A model generated the notes under the pieces. That model saw nothing but the letters and a program-made list of their open reading frames with translations. It had not been told where the DNA came from and ran no database searches. The translations under genes and the position numbers were made by a program. Shown piece after piece: positions 55,349 through 64,000 of a stretch of 64,000 bases of DNA. This stretch comes from Dryocola sp. LX212 (GTDB lineage: Bacteria > Pseudomonadota > Gammaproteobacteria > Enterobacterales > Enterobacteriaceae). The stretch covers positions 1 to 64,000 of the forward strand of contig CP167917.1 of NCBI GenBank assembly GCA_041504365.1, in the 5' to 3' direction. The first letter of the stretch is position 1, and each line of letters begins with the position of its first letter.

Positions 55349-56374
55349 TTAGTGGTGAATGACGCTGCGCTTATCCACCCTACGTTGTATTAAGCGCCGG
55401 GTAAGAATCGGCAGGGAAATCACCACGATCAGCATCAGGCCGACGATAATCGACATCACGATGCCCGGCACGTTGAGCAGGCTCAGGCCGAAGGTCACCA
55501 GTCCCATCAGGAAGGCGGCGATAATCACCCCGATTATGCTGCCGGAGCCGCCAAGAATATTGACGCCGCCCAGCACCGCCATGGTCACCACGGCAAGCTC
55601 CCAGCCCATGGCAATCGTCGGCCTTGTACTGCCTAACCTTGAGGTCAGCAGCACCGCCGCAAGCCCCGACATCACGCCGACCAGCATGAACAGGATCATG
55701 TTGTGCCGCTTAACGTTGATGCCGGAATACCAGGCGCCGGTCGGGTTATTGCCGATGGCGTAGGTGCGGCGACCGAAGTTGGTTCTGTGCAGCAGGAAGG
55801 CGAACGCGCCCGCCAGCACGACAAACAATGTGAATTCAAACGACAGCGCGCCCCACACGTAGCCCTGTCCGAACCACGCGAAGCTTTCAGGCCAGGCGTT
55901 CAGCGCCTGGTCGCCGAGCAGGATGTAGGTAATGCCGCGGTACAGGCTCATGGTGCCGATGGTGATGACGATGGATGACAGGTTAAAGCGCGTCACCAGC
56001 CAGCCGTTGAACAGGCCGCAAAGCAGCCCGACGCCCAGACCCACGCAGACCAGCCCCGGCGTATCCATGCCCGCCTGCGCGCAAAAGCCCATCGCCGTGG
56101 AGCTGAGCGCGATGGTGGAGGCTACGGACAGGTCAATTTCCCGGGCAATAATCAGCATCGCCATTGGCAGCACGACGATCGCTTTCTCGGTGAAGTTGAA
56201 CGTGGCGTCCGACAGGTTCCAGATATTCAGGAAATAGGGAGATGCCAGCGCGTTCGCTACAAATACCGCCAGCGTGACCGCCAGTAAGAACGTTTCCCAG
56301 CACAGCAGCTTTTTCAGGCGCGAGTGGGGACGGGCGACGGGGGCCGCCTGCTCAGAGATCAGCGTTTTATTCAT
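55349..56374 (-). CDS. rhaQ: Rhamnose ABC transporter permease RhaQ
   Basis: This is one of two inner-membrane permeases of the rhamnose importer, with 341 residues and about 8-10 transmembrane helices (RbsC/LsrC family). Family motifs are AIVVLPMAMLIIAREIDLSV, GLFNGWLVTRFNLSSIVITIG and the EAA-like GRRTYAIGNNPTGAWYSGI. The last nine residues (VDKRSVIHH) are encoded by a REP-type element, so the stop codon lies in repeat-derived sequence. It overlaps rhaP by 4 bases. Confidence 0.9.
   Translation of the reverse strand: MNKTLISEQAAPVARPHSRLKKLLCWETFLLAVTLAVFVANALASPYFLNIWNLSDATFNFTEKAIVVLPMAMLIIAREIDLSVASTIALSSTAMGFCAQAGMDTPGLVCVGLGVGLLCGLFNGWLVTRFNLSSIVITIGTMSLYRGITYILLGDQALNAWPESFAWFGQGYVWGALSFEFTLFVVLAGAFAFLLHRTNFGRRTYAIGNNPTGAWYSGINVKRHNMILFMLVGVMSGLAAVLLTSRLGSTRPTIAMGWELAVVTMAVLGGVNILGGSGSIIGVIIAAFLMGLVTFGLSLLNVPGIVMSIIVGLMLIVVISLPILTRRLIQRRVDKRSVIHH
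55352..55384. repeat. REP element overlapping the 3' end of rhaQ
   Basis: GTGGTGAATGACGCTG and CGCTTATCCACCCTACG form the palindrome. It starts right after the rhaQ stop in the genomic left-to-right sense and overlaps the last nine rhaQ codons. Confidence 0.75.
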
Positions 56375-57375
56375 GGTTTCACCGCCTCTTTTTGTCGGGA
56401 GAGCGCGACGTCGCGCAGAATCAGCCTGCCTTTACGCTTGTTGCCGCGCTCGTTGAGCAGCACCGCAATCACAATCACCGCCCCGGAAATCGCCATCTGC
56501 CAGAACGGCGAGACGCCGATCACCGGCAGTGCGTTATTGATAACGCCGAGGAACAGCGCGCCGAAAAGGCAGCCCAGCACGCGACCAATGCCGCCCATGG
56601 TGCTTATGCCGCCTATGACACAGGCTGCTACGATTTGCAGTTCAAAACCGTTAGCCACGTCAACATACGCAACGGCAAAGCGCGAAATCCACAGGTAGCC
56701 GCAGAACCCTGCCAGCGCGCCGCTCAGGCTGAAGCTGACGAACTGCATTTTCCCGGCGTTGATGCCCGTGTAGTACGCGGCGGTGGCGTTGCCTCCGGCG
56801 GTATACATGGCGCGCCCGGTGCGGCTGTAGCGCAGGAAGTAACCGATCAGCAGCAGGGCTGCCACGGCACACCAGCTCAAAAGCGGCATCCCCAGCACGG
56901 CGGTGCGCGGCAGTGCCAGGAAGCCAGCGCTCATCTGGTGAGCATTGATCCAGCCGCCGTTGGTCAGCAGGAAGATAATCCCCCGGAAGATGCTCATGGT
57001 GCCGAGCGTTACGACAATCGCCGGGATGCCGAGCTTCCAGACCAGCAGCCCGTTGATAATGCCCATTAGCAGGCCGAGCAGGGTGGCGATAACCAGCAGT
57101 ACGGCGACAGGGATCTCGGGATGATGGAAGTTGAGCAGAGCTACGCACATGCCTGTCAGCGCCAGGTTGGCCGCCATCGACAGGTCGATGCCCCTGGTGA
57201 GCAGCACCATCATCTGGCCGAGCGCGAGAATAATCAGAATGGATGTGTCGTTGAACATCTCCACCAGGTTGGACGGCGCGAGGAACGACGGCGCACGGCT
57301 ACCAATCGCCAGCACCATCAGCACAATGACCCCGGCGAGCAGGGCCTCACGATGTTTAAGCAGGGTCTGCCACAT
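56371..57375 (-). CDS. rhaP: Rhamnose ABC transporter permease RhaP
   Basis: The second permease has 334 residues from the ATG at 57375 (MWQTLLKHREALLAG). It has RbsC-type motifs: LALGQMMVLLTRGIDLSMA, GIPAIVVTLGTMSIFRGI and GRAMYTAGGNATAAYYTGI. It overlaps the rhaT stop by 20 bases and rhaQ by 4, so translation of rhaTPQ is coupled. The two permeases probably form a heterodimer with the RhaT ATPase. Confidence 0.9.
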   Translation of the reverse strand: MWQTLLKHREALLAGVIVLMVLAIGSRAPSFLAPSNLVEMFNDTSILIILALGQMMVLLTRGIDLSMAANLALTGMCVALLNFHHPEIPVAVLLVIATLLGLLMGIINGLLVWKLGIPAIVVTLGTMSIFRGIIFLLTNGGWINAHQMSAGFLALPRTAVLGMPLLSWCAVAALLLIGYFLRYSRTGRAMYTAGGNATAAYYTGINAGKMQFVSFSLSGALAGFCGYLWISRFAVAYVDVANGFELQIVAACVIGGISTMGGIGRVLGCLFGALFLGVINNALPVIGVSPFWQMAISGAVIVIAVLLNERGNKRKGRLILRDVALSRQKEAVKP

Positions 57376-58888
57376 GATATGCCGCCTCCTCGCCAACGCC
57401 GCTGGCGGCGCTGACGATAGTCTCTGCGCTCGCTTCGCCGGCCTTATATTCCGCCACCATCAGCCCTTCATGCATGACGATAATCCGGTCGGCCATGCCC
57501 ATCACCTCCGGCAGCTCCGACGACACCATGATCACCGCCAGCCCCTGGCCGACCAGCTCGGACATAAACTGATGCACCGCCGCCTTAGAGCCGATATCAA
57601 TGCCCTTTGTTGGCTCGTCCAGAATAATGACGGCAGGTTTTGTCGCCAGCCATTTGCCGATGACGACCTTCTGCTGGTTGCCGCCGGAAAGGGTTTCGAC
57701 CGGCTGACGCCAGCTTGAGGCTTTGACCTGGAGCCGCTTCGCATATTTATCCGCCAGCGCCCATTCCCGGGCGTCGTTCAGCACGCCGTTCGGGTTGAGG
57801 CGGGAAAGCTGCGGCAGGCTGATGTTCTGGCTGATGGGCAGCGCGATAATTGCCCCCTGCTTCTGGCGCTCTTCCGGCACGCAGACAATCCCGGCCCTGA
57901 TGGCGTCCGCGGGCTGGCTGAACTGCACCGGCTGCCCGTTGAGGCGGATTTCGCCGTGGCTCGGGCGTGACACGCCGGACAGCGCCTGCATCAGCTCCGT
58001 ACGCCCGGCGCCGACCAGGCCGTAGAAACCGAGGATTTCGCCTTTGCGCAGGGTGAAATTGATGTGCGCGAACTCCGTTGGGTGACAGAGATCTTTCACC
58101 TCCAGCACCGTTTCGCCCGGCTCGCAGGACGTTTTCGGGTACGCGTGGCTGATCTCGCGCCCGACCATCATCGTCACCATGCGCTCTTCGCTGATGTCGC
58201 TGATTTGCCCGGAGCCGATATATACGCCGTCGCGCAGTATCGTGTAGTGGTCGGCAATCGCAAAAATTTCGTCGAACTTGTGCGAGATAAACAGGATGGC
58301 TTTGCCTTCGCGCTTCAGGCGCCCGACGATCTGGTAGAACTCGACGATTTCATGCTGCGAAAGGGCGGCGGTTGGCTCATCCAGAATCACTACCTGGGCG
58401 TCGAACGACAGCGCGCGGGCAATCGCCACCATATGGCGCTGGGCGATGCTCAGGGTTTTCAGCGTGGCGCGGGGGTCTATTTGCACTTCGAGGCGGGCGA
58501 GAAGATCCCGTGTCTGCTGGTGCATGGCGGGCCAGTCGAGTTTCTTAAACAGGCCGCGATACAGATAGTGACCAACAAAAATGTTTTCGGTGACCGTCAG
58601 CTCGTCGAAGAGCACGGTTTCCTGATGAATCGCCGTGATGCCGACCTTGTGCGCCGACTCCGGGTTGGGCAGCGTTATCGGGATCGCTTTATAGAGCAGC
58701 TCGCCCTCTTCGGGCTGGTAAATTCCGGTCATCACTTTGACCAGCGTTGATTTGCCCGCGCCGTTCTCACCGATAAGCGCGGTGACCTTGCCCGGCCACA
58801 GGTCGAGGTGAATGTTTTCAAGGGCGCGCACGCCGGGGAACAGTTTGGTTATCCCCCTGAGTGACAGCAGCGGTGTGGTAACTGTCAT
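57356..58888 (-). CDS. rhaT: Rhamnose ABC transporter ATP-binding protein RhaT
   Basis: This double ATPase has 510 residues and two nucleotide-binding domains. The first has Walker A GENGAGKST, signature LSIAQRHMVAIARAL and Walker B VVILDEPTAALS. The second has a degenerate P-loop (GLVGAGRTEL), signature LSGGNQQKVVIGKWL and Walker B VIILDEPTKGID, the normal pattern for RbsA-type proteins. The start at 58888 gives MTVTTPLLSLRGITKLF. It is not the E. coli RhaT, which is a proton symporter. Confidence 0.9.
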   Translation of the reverse strand: MTVTTPLLSLRGITKLFPGVRALENIHLDLWPGKVTALIGENGAGKSTLVKVMTGIYQPEEGELLYKAIPITLPNPESAHKVGITAIHQETVLFDELTVTENIFVGHYLYRGLFKKLDWPAMHQQTRDLLARLEVQIDPRATLKTLSIAQRHMVAIARALSFDAQVVILDEPTAALSQHEIVEFYQIVGRLKREGKAILFISHKFDEIFAIADHYTILRDGVYIGSGQISDISEERMVTMMVGREISHAYPKTSCEPGETVLEVKDLCHPTEFAHINFTLRKGEILGFYGLVGAGRTELMQALSGVSRPSHGEIRLNGQPVQFSQPADAIRAGIVCVPEERQKQGAIIALPISQNISLPQLSRLNPNGVLNDAREWALADKYAKRLQVKASSWRQPVETLSGGNQQKVVIGKWLATKPAVIILDEPTKGIDIGSKAAVHQFMSELVGQGLAVIMVSSELPEVMGMADRIIVMHEGLMVAEYKAGEASAETIVSAASGVGEEAAYHVADPA

Positions 58889-58916
58889 CGTAAATTCCCC
58901 ATCCAGAATGCACAAA

Positions 58917-58991
58917 ATGGTGGATGGCGCTGGCGCTTATCCACCCTACATTGAGCCGCGCAGGGCGGGTAAGCGAAGGGCTACCCGCCGA
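58917..58991. repeat. Paired REP elements between rhaS and rhaT
   Basis: GGTGGATGGCGCTGGCGC...TTATCCACCCTAC and CAGGGCGGGTAAGCG...GGCTACCCGCC. They fill most of the gap between the binding-protein gene and the ATPase gene and may hold up RNA decay so that more binding protein is made. Confidence 0.75.
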
Positions 58992-58997
58992 ACACAA

Positions 58998-59990
58998 TCA
59001 GAAAATTTTGGAGAATTTATCGATGTTGCTGGCGTCGTAAACAAACGGTTCGGCCATCGCGCCGCTGCCGTCGGCGTCGAGCTTAACTTTGCCCAGCTTG
59101 CCCATGCTGGCTTCGGTTTTGGTGGCGCTGCCTTTGACTAAGTCATCCGCCAGGTAGGTTGCCGCGTAGCCCAGGTCGATAGGGTTCCAGATGGCGAAGC
59201 TTTTTGACGCGCCGGATTTCACCGCGCCCGCCATTTCAGACGGCAGGCCGAGGCCGGTCACGTAAACCTTACCGATTTTTCCCTGGTCCTTCACCGCCTG
59301 CGCGGCGGCAACGATGCCCACCGAGGAGGGGGAAACGATGACTTTTAGATCAGGGTAAGATTTCAGCAGGCCGACGGTTTCGCGGTAGCTCTTGTCAGAC
59401 AGGTCGTCGCCGTAGGCCACGGTCACCAGGTTGACGGAAGGGTACTTCGGCAGCACCTTTTTCATCTCTGCAATCCAGATGTTCTGGTTGGTTGAGGTCG
59501 GCGTCGCGCTTAATACCGCCACGTCGCCTTTCTCGACGTTCATCGCCTTCAGCGCGTCGGCGGCAAGCTTAACGTTGGTTTCGCCAATCAGCGCGTTATT
59601 GGAGGGATTAAGGTGGATCTGACGGCCCTCTTTTGCCACGCCAGAATCCCAGGAGACGACTTTAATGCCGCGCTGCATGGCCTTTTTCAGCACCGGGACA
59701 AGGGCATCCGGATCGTTAGCGGAAATGGCGATGGCATCAACGCCCTGAGCGATCAGGCCGTTGAGCACTTCAATCTGTGCTTCTGCGGTAGTGGTCGTCG
59801 GGCCGGTGTAAATGACTTTCACATCCCCCAGCTCTTTGGCGGCCTCCTGCGCCCCCACGTTCGCAGCTTCAAAGAAACCGTTGCCGAGGGATTTCGCCAC
59901 CAGCGCGATCTTCACTTCGGCAAGGGCAGAACCGGACAACGCCAGTGCGGCAACGGTGAGTGTACAGCCTACTATTGCTTTAATTTTCAT
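58998..59990 (-). CDS. rhaS: Rhamnose-binding periplasmic protein RhaS (ABC)
   Basis: This periplasmic type-1 sugar-binding protein (family 4, LsrB/RbsB fold) has 330 residues. The signal peptide MKIKAIVGCTLTVAALALSG ends after ALA. Family motifs are IALVAKSLGNGFFEAANVGA, DAIAISANDPDALVPVLKKA, KVVSWDSGVA and IVSPSSVGIVAAAQAV. The name follows the rhizobial rhaSTPQ transporter and is not the AraC-type activator also called RhaS. It is transcribed with rhaTPQ downstream and rhaBAD upstream. Confidence 0.9.
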   Translation of the reverse strand: MKIKAIVGCTLTVAALALSGSALAEVKIALVAKSLGNGFFEAANVGAQEAAKELGDVKVIYTGPTTTTAEAQIEVLNGLIAQGVDAIAISANDPDALVPVLKKAMQRGIKVVSWDSGVAKEGRQIHLNPSNNALIGETNVKLAADALKAMNVEKGDVAVLSATPTSTNQNIWIAEMKKVLPKYPSVNLVTVAYGDDLSDKSYRETVGLLKSYPDLKVIVSPSSVGIVAAAQAVKDQGKIGKVYVTGLGLPSEMAGAVKSGASKSFAIWNPIDLGYAATYLADDLVKGSATKTEASMGKLGKVKLDADGSGAMAEPFVYDASNIDKFSKIF

Positions 59991-60054
59991 AGCTTATACT
60001 CCACGGGTAGGGACAGTTTGCAGGTGTTTTTTATTTTTATTAACGGTACTTTTT

Positions 60055-60123
60055 GTCGGATGACGCTGCGCTTATCCGACCTACAAAGGAAACGCAGGGT
60101 GAATAAGCGCAGCGTCATCCACC
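60055..60123. repeat. Paired REP elements between rhaD and rhaS
   Basis: GTCGGATGACGCTGCGCTTATCCGACC and CAGGGTGAATAAGCGCAGCGTCATCCACC. They sit just downstream of the rhaD stop in the direction of transcription. Confidence 0.78.
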
Positions 60124-60133
60124 GTTTACAGAT

Positions 60134-60958
60134 TTAAAGCTCTAAAGCACTGGCCAGCGGCGTGACGCCAAAACGTTTACCTAACGCGATAAGCTCATCG
60201 CGAGAGATGGTCTGTTTCATGCCGCCCATCGAAATTACCTTCACCAGCACCTCGGCTGACTTCTCGGCGGTGTCGATCAGCCCAAAGGCCTCGTCGAACG
60301 TCGGGCCGCTGCCGAAAACGCCGTGGAACGGCCACAGCACCAGCGAGTGTTTCTGCATCTGGCCCGCGGTGGCGTCGCCGATCTCGTCGGTGCCCGGCAC
60401 CATCCACGGCAGAATGCCCACGCCGTCCGGGAAGACCACCAGACATTCAGTGCTGCCTTCCCACAGTTTGCGGGTGATGACATCGGTGTCGTTTCCCAGC
60501 ACGTAGGTCAGGGCAATCAGGTTGGTGGCGTGGCAGTGCATGATCACGCGATCTTTTCCGTCGGTAACCTTCTTGCGCACACAGTGCGACTGGAAATGCG
60601 ATGCCAGCTCCGAGGTCGGCACCGCTTCGTTTTCCAGCCCCCACAAAATGTGGTAGCCGGTGCCCTTGTTGTCCACTTTTACCACGCCGATATTTGCCGC
60701 CGGGTCGAGCTGCACGTTGCGGAAGAACTTGCCGGAGCCGGTGACGATAAACGGCGTGTTGGCGAGGTCCGGCATCTGCTGGCTCAGCTTGATATAGCGC
60801 GGTGCGGTGTGGAAATCGTCGGAGTACGGCGCGATATCCGCCTCGTCAAGACGCAGGGTGATGTTGCCGCCGTTGCGCTCGTCCCAGCCCTTCAGCCAGG
60901 CGTCGCTGGTCGCTTTGATCATGCCTTCAACAAACCAGGCGTTAAGGATGTTCTGCAT
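60134..60958 (-). CDS. rhaD: Rhamnulose-1-phosphate aldolase
   Basis: RhaD splits L-rhamnulose 1-phosphate into dihydroxyacetone phosphate and L-lactaldehyde. It is a class II zinc aldolase of 274 residues, the E. coli length. The start [20 protein letters not shown] and the metal ligands in [10 protein letters not shown] and [11 protein letters not shown] are conserved, with the catalytic Glu in SRNGG-type context [12 protein letters not shown]. The frame upstream to 61177 crosses a REP element and is not used. Confidence 0.97.
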   Translation of the reverse strand: MQNILNAWFVEGMIKATSDAWLKGWDERNGGNITLRLDEADIAPYSDDFHTAPRYIKLSQQMPDLANTPFIVTGSGKFFRNVQLDPAANIGVVKVDNKGTGYHILWGLENEAVPTSELASHFQSHCVRKKVTDGKDRVIMHCHATNLIALTYVLGNDTDVITRKLWEGSTECLVVFPDGVGILPWMVPGTDEIGDATAGQMQKHSLVLWPFHGVFGSGPTFDEAFGLIDTAEKSAEVLVKVISMGGMKQTISRDELIALGKRFGVTPLASALEL

Positions 60959-60977
60959 TGTGTTTTCCTGTTTGAAC

Positions 60978-61050
60978 TGGCGGATGACGCTTACGCTTAT
61001 CCGCCCTACGATAATTAGTTCTAAGGTGGATAAGCGCAGCCCATCCACCG
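60978..61050. repeat. Paired REP elements between rhaA and rhaD
   Basis: GGCGGATGACGCTTACGCTTATCCGCCCTACG and AAGGTGGATAAGCGCAGCCCATCCACC form two palindromes in the 98-base gap. Confidence 0.78.
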
Positions 61051-61056
61051 ACTGTA

Positions 61057-62316
61057 TTAAGCGCGTTTGCTCAGCGTCTCTTTTTCGTAATGGCGAACGG
61101 TGTTCAGCCACTGCGCGTCCGCTGGCGTGTCGTTGCGCTGGCAGTACATCTCCCAGACCGCCTGCCACGGCAGGCACTTCTGCTCTTCCAGCAGCGCCAG
61201 ACGCGCGGTGTAGTCGCCCTCTTTCTCAAGCTGGCGCAGAGTTTCCGTTGGCTCCAGCAGCGCGCGCAGCAGGGCCTTCTTCATATTGCGGGTGCCGATA
61301 ACCCACGCCGCGATGCGGTTGATGGACGCGTCGAAGAAGTCGAGGCCGATATGCACGCGGTCGAACAGGTCGTGACGGATGATTTCGCTGGCGATGGCCT
61401 GAGTTTCGTCATCCAGCAGCACCACGTGGTCGCTGTCCCAGCGTACCGGACGGCTGACGTGCAGCAGCAGGCGCGGCACGTAGAGCATGGCGCTGGAGAT
61501 CTTGTCGGAGATAACCTCGGTCGGGTGGAAGTGGCCCGCGTCCAGGCACAGCGCGGTCTGGCGGCTGGTGGCGTAGCCGAAGTAGAACTCGTTGGAGCCG
61601 ACGGTGTAGCTTTCCGCACCGATGCCGAACAATTTGCTCTCTACTGCGTCGATGTGGTGCGCCGGGTTCAGCTTCTCACTGATGACCTCATCAAGGGCTT
61701 CCAGCAGGCGCTGGCGCGGGGCCAGGCGGTCAACGGTGATGTCTTTCATGCCGTCCGGGATCCAGATGTTCATCACCGACGGCGTGCCGAGCTGTTCGCC
61801 AAAGTAAGCGGAGACTTTGCGGCTGGCCTTCACATGGTCAATCCAGAACTGGCGGATTTTGTCGTCGGCGTGGGAGAGGGTGAAGCCGTCCGCGCTCAGC
61901 GGGTGGGAGAAGCAGGAGGGGTTGAAATCCAGCCCCAGCTTGTTGGCTTTTGCCCATTCCACCCAGTTTTTAAAGTGTTCTGGTTTGATTTTATCGCGGG
62001 ACACAGGGGTGTCGGATTCAAGGTAGATCGCATGCAGGTTCAGGCGCTTTGGCCCCGGGATCAGGCTCAGCGCCTGCTCCAGATCGGCACGCAGTTCCGC
62101 CGCGTTGCGAGCCTTACCCGGATAGTTACCGGTGGCCTGGATACCGCCGCTCAGCGTGCCCTCAGGGTTTTCAAATCCGGCAACGTCGTCGCCCTGCCAG
62201 CAGTGCATTGAAACCGGCAGGCGGTCGAGCTGATGCAGCGCGGCTTCAACATCTACGCCCACGGCGGCAAAGCGCTGCTTAGCCAGTTCCCAGGCCCGAT
62301 CGATAGTGGTGGTCAT
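61057..62316 (-). CDS. rhaA: L-rhamnose isomerase
   Basis: RhaA converts L-rhamnose to L-rhamnulose. From the ATG at 62316 the product has 419 residues, identical in length to E. coli RhaA. Conserved segments include [60 protein letters not shown] and [16 protein letters not shown] (metal ligands) and [14 protein letters not shown]. It overlaps rhaB by 4 bases. Confidence 0.98.
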   Translation of the reverse strand: MTTTIDRAWELAKQRFAAVGVDVEAALHQLDRLPVSMHCWQGDDVAGFENPEGTLSGGIQATGNYPGKARNAAELRADLEQALSLIPGPKRLNLHAIYLESDTPVSRDKIKPEHFKNWVEWAKANKLGLDFNPSCFSHPLSADGFTLSHADDKIRQFWIDHVKASRKVSAYFGEQLGTPSVMNIWIPDGMKDITVDRLAPRQRLLEALDEVISEKLNPAHHIDAVESKLFGIGAESYTVGSNEFYFGYATSRQTALCLDAGHFHPTEVISDKISSAMLYVPRLLLHVSRPVRWDSDHVVLLDDETQAIASEIIRHDLFDRVHIGLDFFDASINRIAAWVIGTRNMKKALLRALLEPTETLRQLEKEGDYTARLALLEEQKCLPWQAVWEMYCQRNDTPADAQWLNTVRHYEKETLSKRA

Positions 62317-63785
62317 GCGCAAAACTCCTTACAGGTTTGACGGTTGTGCTGAAACTGCGCCACGTAGCGGGCAATTTCGCTGTCTGTTTGAGGGGAAAAG
62401 GGGGTGAGTTCGTAGTTGGCGGCGACGACTTTGCGGAAGTCATCGACGTCGGTGATTTCGTCCAGCGCCATCAGCTGACAGCCGACGTTGCCGAGGGTCG
62501 AGGCCTCTACCGGCCCGGCGAGCACCGGCACGCCGCAGGCGTCGGCGCAGAGCTGGTTGAGCAGGGCGTTCTGGCTGCCGCCGCCGACGATGTGCAGGCA
62601 GCTCACCGGGCGGCCGCGCAGGTCGGCGAGCTCTTTGAGAATTTGCGCGTACAGCAGCGCCAGGCTGTCGAAAATGCAGCGCGCCAGCTCGCTGTCGGTC
62701 AGCGGCACCGGCTGGTGGCTTTCCCGGCAGGCAGTCTGGATTTCGTGGCTCATGCTTTCCGGGTTGATGAAGCGGTCATCGTTCGGGTTAATCACGAACT
62801 TACATGCCGGGATAAGCTGGGTGCGGGCAATCAGGTCAGATAAATCGGTAATTCCCAGCTCGCGGGTCACGCGCTGGAGCAACCACAGCCCCATGATATT
62901 TTTCAACACGCGGTAGCGGCCCTCCGCCCCGCCTTCGTTGGTGATATTGGCGGCCAGCGACTTCGGCGTGGCGTACGGCGTTTTGTTCTCTATCCCCATC
63001 AGCGACCAGGTACCGGACGACAGATAGGCCGCGTCTTTGTCTTTCAGCGGCGCGCCGATGACCGCGCTGGCGGTGTCGTGCGTGGCAACGGAGACAACCG
63101 GGATTTTATTGCCTTCGCGGCAAACCCACTGGCCGATAACGTTGCCGGGATGGGTCGGGGTGCCGAACCATTTTTGCGGAACGCCGGCCCAGGCGAGCAG
63201 GGTTTCATCCCAGCTGTCGCTGTTGATGTTCACCAGCTGGGTGGTGGTGGCGTTGGTGTACTCCCAGTTCAGCGCGCCGGTCAGGCGGTAGCAAAAGTAG
63301 TCGGGGATCAGCAGCGCGTGTTCGACCTTATCGAGCAGCTCCGGCTGCTGTTCGCTCAGGGCGCGCAGCTGGTAAAGGGTATTGAAGGGCAGAAACTGGA
63401 TGCCGGTGCGGCGATAGATCTCTTCGCGGCCTAATTCGCCCAGCGCCCTGTCCATCACGCCGTCGGTGCGGCTGTCGCGGTAAGAGACGGGCAGGCCGAC
63501 GCGGTTGCCGTCGCGGTCAATCAGCACGAAATCCACGCCCCAGGTGTCGATGCCGATGCTGTCGATGCGAATGCCTTCGTCGCAGGCCTTTTGCAGGCCG
63601 ATGCGGATCTCGCTTTCCAGCGCGTCCAGATCCCAGGCGGTGGTTTCCTCTACCTGTTTCAGGCAGTTGCTGAAACGGTGAATTTCTCGCAGGCAGATGT
63701 GGCGGGTGCCGCTTTCGAAGCGGGCCAGCATGACGCGGCCGCTTGAAGCGCCCAGGTCAACCGCAACGCTATGGCGTACAGTCAT
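62313..63785 (-). CDS. rhaB: L-rhamnulokinase
   Basis: RhaB phosphorylates L-rhamnulose with ATP at O1. The 490-residue FGGY-family kinase has the phosphate-1 motif [14 protein letters not shown], the catalytic Asp in [12 protein letters not shown], the adenosine-side motif [19 protein letters not shown] and [13 protein letters not shown]. It is the first gene of the rhamnose operon, preceded by the activator and CRP sites at the window end. Confidence 0.97.
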   Translation of the reverse strand: MTVRHSVAVDLGASSGRVMLARFESGTRHICLREIHRFSNCLKQVEETTAWDLDALESEIRIGLQKACDEGIRIDSIGIDTWGVDFVLIDRDGNRVGLPVSYRDSRTDGVMDRALGELGREEIYRRTGIQFLPFNTLYQLRALSEQQPELLDKVEHALLIPDYFCYRLTGALNWEYTNATTTQLVNINSDSWDETLLAWAGVPQKWFGTPTHPGNVIGQWVCREGNKIPVVSVATHDTASAVIGAPLKDKDAAYLSSGTWSLMGIENKTPYATPKSLAANITNEGGAEGRYRVLKNIMGLWLLQRVTRELGITDLSDLIARTQLIPACKFVINPNDDRFINPESMSHEIQTACRESHQPVPLTDSELARCIFDSLALLYAQILKELADLRGRPVSCLHIVGGGSQNALLNQLCADACGVPVLAGPVEASTLGNVGCQLMALDEITDVDDFRKVVAANYELTPFSPQTDSEIARYVAQFQHNRQTCKEFCA

Positions 63786-63850
63786 GGTCGGGGGTCCTTA
63801 CAAAAGAATTGCCCCCACTTTAGAAAGGAACGTCCGCGCCCACCTTCTCA

Positions 63851-63892
63851 TTACTGACAGCGCGAATGGCCCGCTGGCAAAGATGCAAAGAT
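63851..63892 (-). promoter_or_regulatory. RhaS activator half-sites of the rhaB promoter
   Basis: Read on the minus strand: CATCTTTGCATCTTTGCCAG, then about 6 bases, then CATTCGCGCTGTCAGTAATG. This resembles the E. coli rhaBAD activator site (CATCTTTCCCTGGTTGCC and CTGTCAGTAACGAGAAGG). It lies about 65-107 bases upstream of the rhaB ATG. The activator gene rhaS and its partner rhaR should start just beyond the window. Confidence 0.72.
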
Positions 63893-63895
63893 GAA

Positions 63896-63911
63896 CGTGA
63901 GTGAGGTCACA
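63896..63911 (-). promoter_or_regulatory. CRP site of the rhaB promoter
   Basis: The minus strand reads TGTGACCTCACTCACG, close to TGTGA-N6-TCACA. It sits immediately upstream of the RhaS sites, as the CRP site does in E. coli rhaBAD. Confidence 0.72.
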
Positions 63912-63941
63912 GAATCGCGCTTGCACCGGTCTTATGCGGCC

Positions 63942-63990
63942 TGTGACGCTATCCACACTTCCCGATCTTTCCCGTCGTTTCTTAAAAAAC
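63942..63990 (+). promoter_or_regulatory. Partial divergent rhaSR control region (CRP and RhaR-like sites)
   Basis: TGTGACGCTATCCACA (63942-63957) fits a CRP site with one weak half. ATCTTTCCCGTCGTTTCTTA (from 63965) has the ATCTTTC word of the rhamnose activators and is probably the RhaR site of the divergent rhaSR promoter. The window ends before rhaS. Confidence 0.5.
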
Positions 63991-64000
63991 GTGCAGCTTT

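Overview
The window is a 64 kb piece of an Enterobacteriaceae (order Enterobacterales) chromosome that starts exactly at the dnaA start codon. Most proteins read as close relatives of Escherichia coli K-12 proteins and several blocks keep the E. coli gene order: dnaA-dnaN-recF-gyrB-yidB-yidA-dgoRKADT-yidR-yidQ-ibpAB, then emrD, selC-yicJ-yicI, fdoGHI, fdhD and rhaBAD. It is not E. coli itself. It has cheV, an ABC-type rhamnose importer, a decayed yidE, and several loci that E. coli K-12 lacks. The sequence does not fix the genus; an Enterobacter, Leclercia or Cedecea type organism would fit.

Layout. Positions 1-6010 hold replication initiation and gyrase genes. Positions 6.1-12.4 kb hold yidB, yidA and the complete D-galactonate (modified De Ley-Doudoroff) operon with a likely DgoR operator. 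Positions 12.6-15.5 kb hold yidR, yidQ and the two small heat-shock genes, with a sigma-32 promoter and RNA-thermometer leader. Positions 15.5-23.7 kb hold a membrane diguanylate cyclase, a collapsed yidE pseudogene, a secreted GH5-like protein, a polar amino-acid ABC transporter, emrD, an IstR-like small RNA and two envelope proteins. Positions 23.7-27.2 kb, on the 3' side of the selenocysteine tRNA gene selC, form a degraded accessory island: a nonsense-mutated hicB-like gene, an orphan Hcp with a Tlde1-like peptidoglycan-targeting effector and its immunity protein, two more gene relics and a small YlcI/YnfO-type protein.

Positions 27.6-33.7 kb hold yicJI (alpha-xyloside uptake and hydrolysis), a small lipoprotein, an HSL-type esterase and fdhE. 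Positions 33.8-36.5 kb carry an inserted + strand pair (OprD-type porin and a periplasmic histidine phosphatase) behind what looks like a BglG/LicT-type antitermination signal. The insert separates fdhE from fdoGHI. fdoG needs UGA recoding as selenocysteine, and the matching tRNA gene selC is 13 kb away. Positions 42.1-47.3 kb hold an unfamiliar seven-gene sugar locus: a PfkA-like kinase, ascorbate-type PTS IIB, IIC and IIA, a class II ketose-bisphosphate aldolase, a small unknown protein and a P-loop kinase. cheV and a pdxI-like reductase follow.

Positions 49.4-53.7 kb are a striking tandem array: three diverged copies of a 230-residue protein with a hydrophobic core, each followed by a small two-helix membrane protein, separated by two truncated hcp fragments and ending in one intact hcp. 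This looks like a type VI secretion (T6SS) orphan effector-immunity cassette that grew by unequal duplication. No T6SS core genes are in the window. Positions 53.8-64.0 kb are a full L-rhamnose operon on the minus strand (rhaB-A-D, ABC transporter rhaS-T-P-Q, then rhaO and rhaM) with REP-type elements in most of its gaps and the start of the rhaB upstream control region at the window end.
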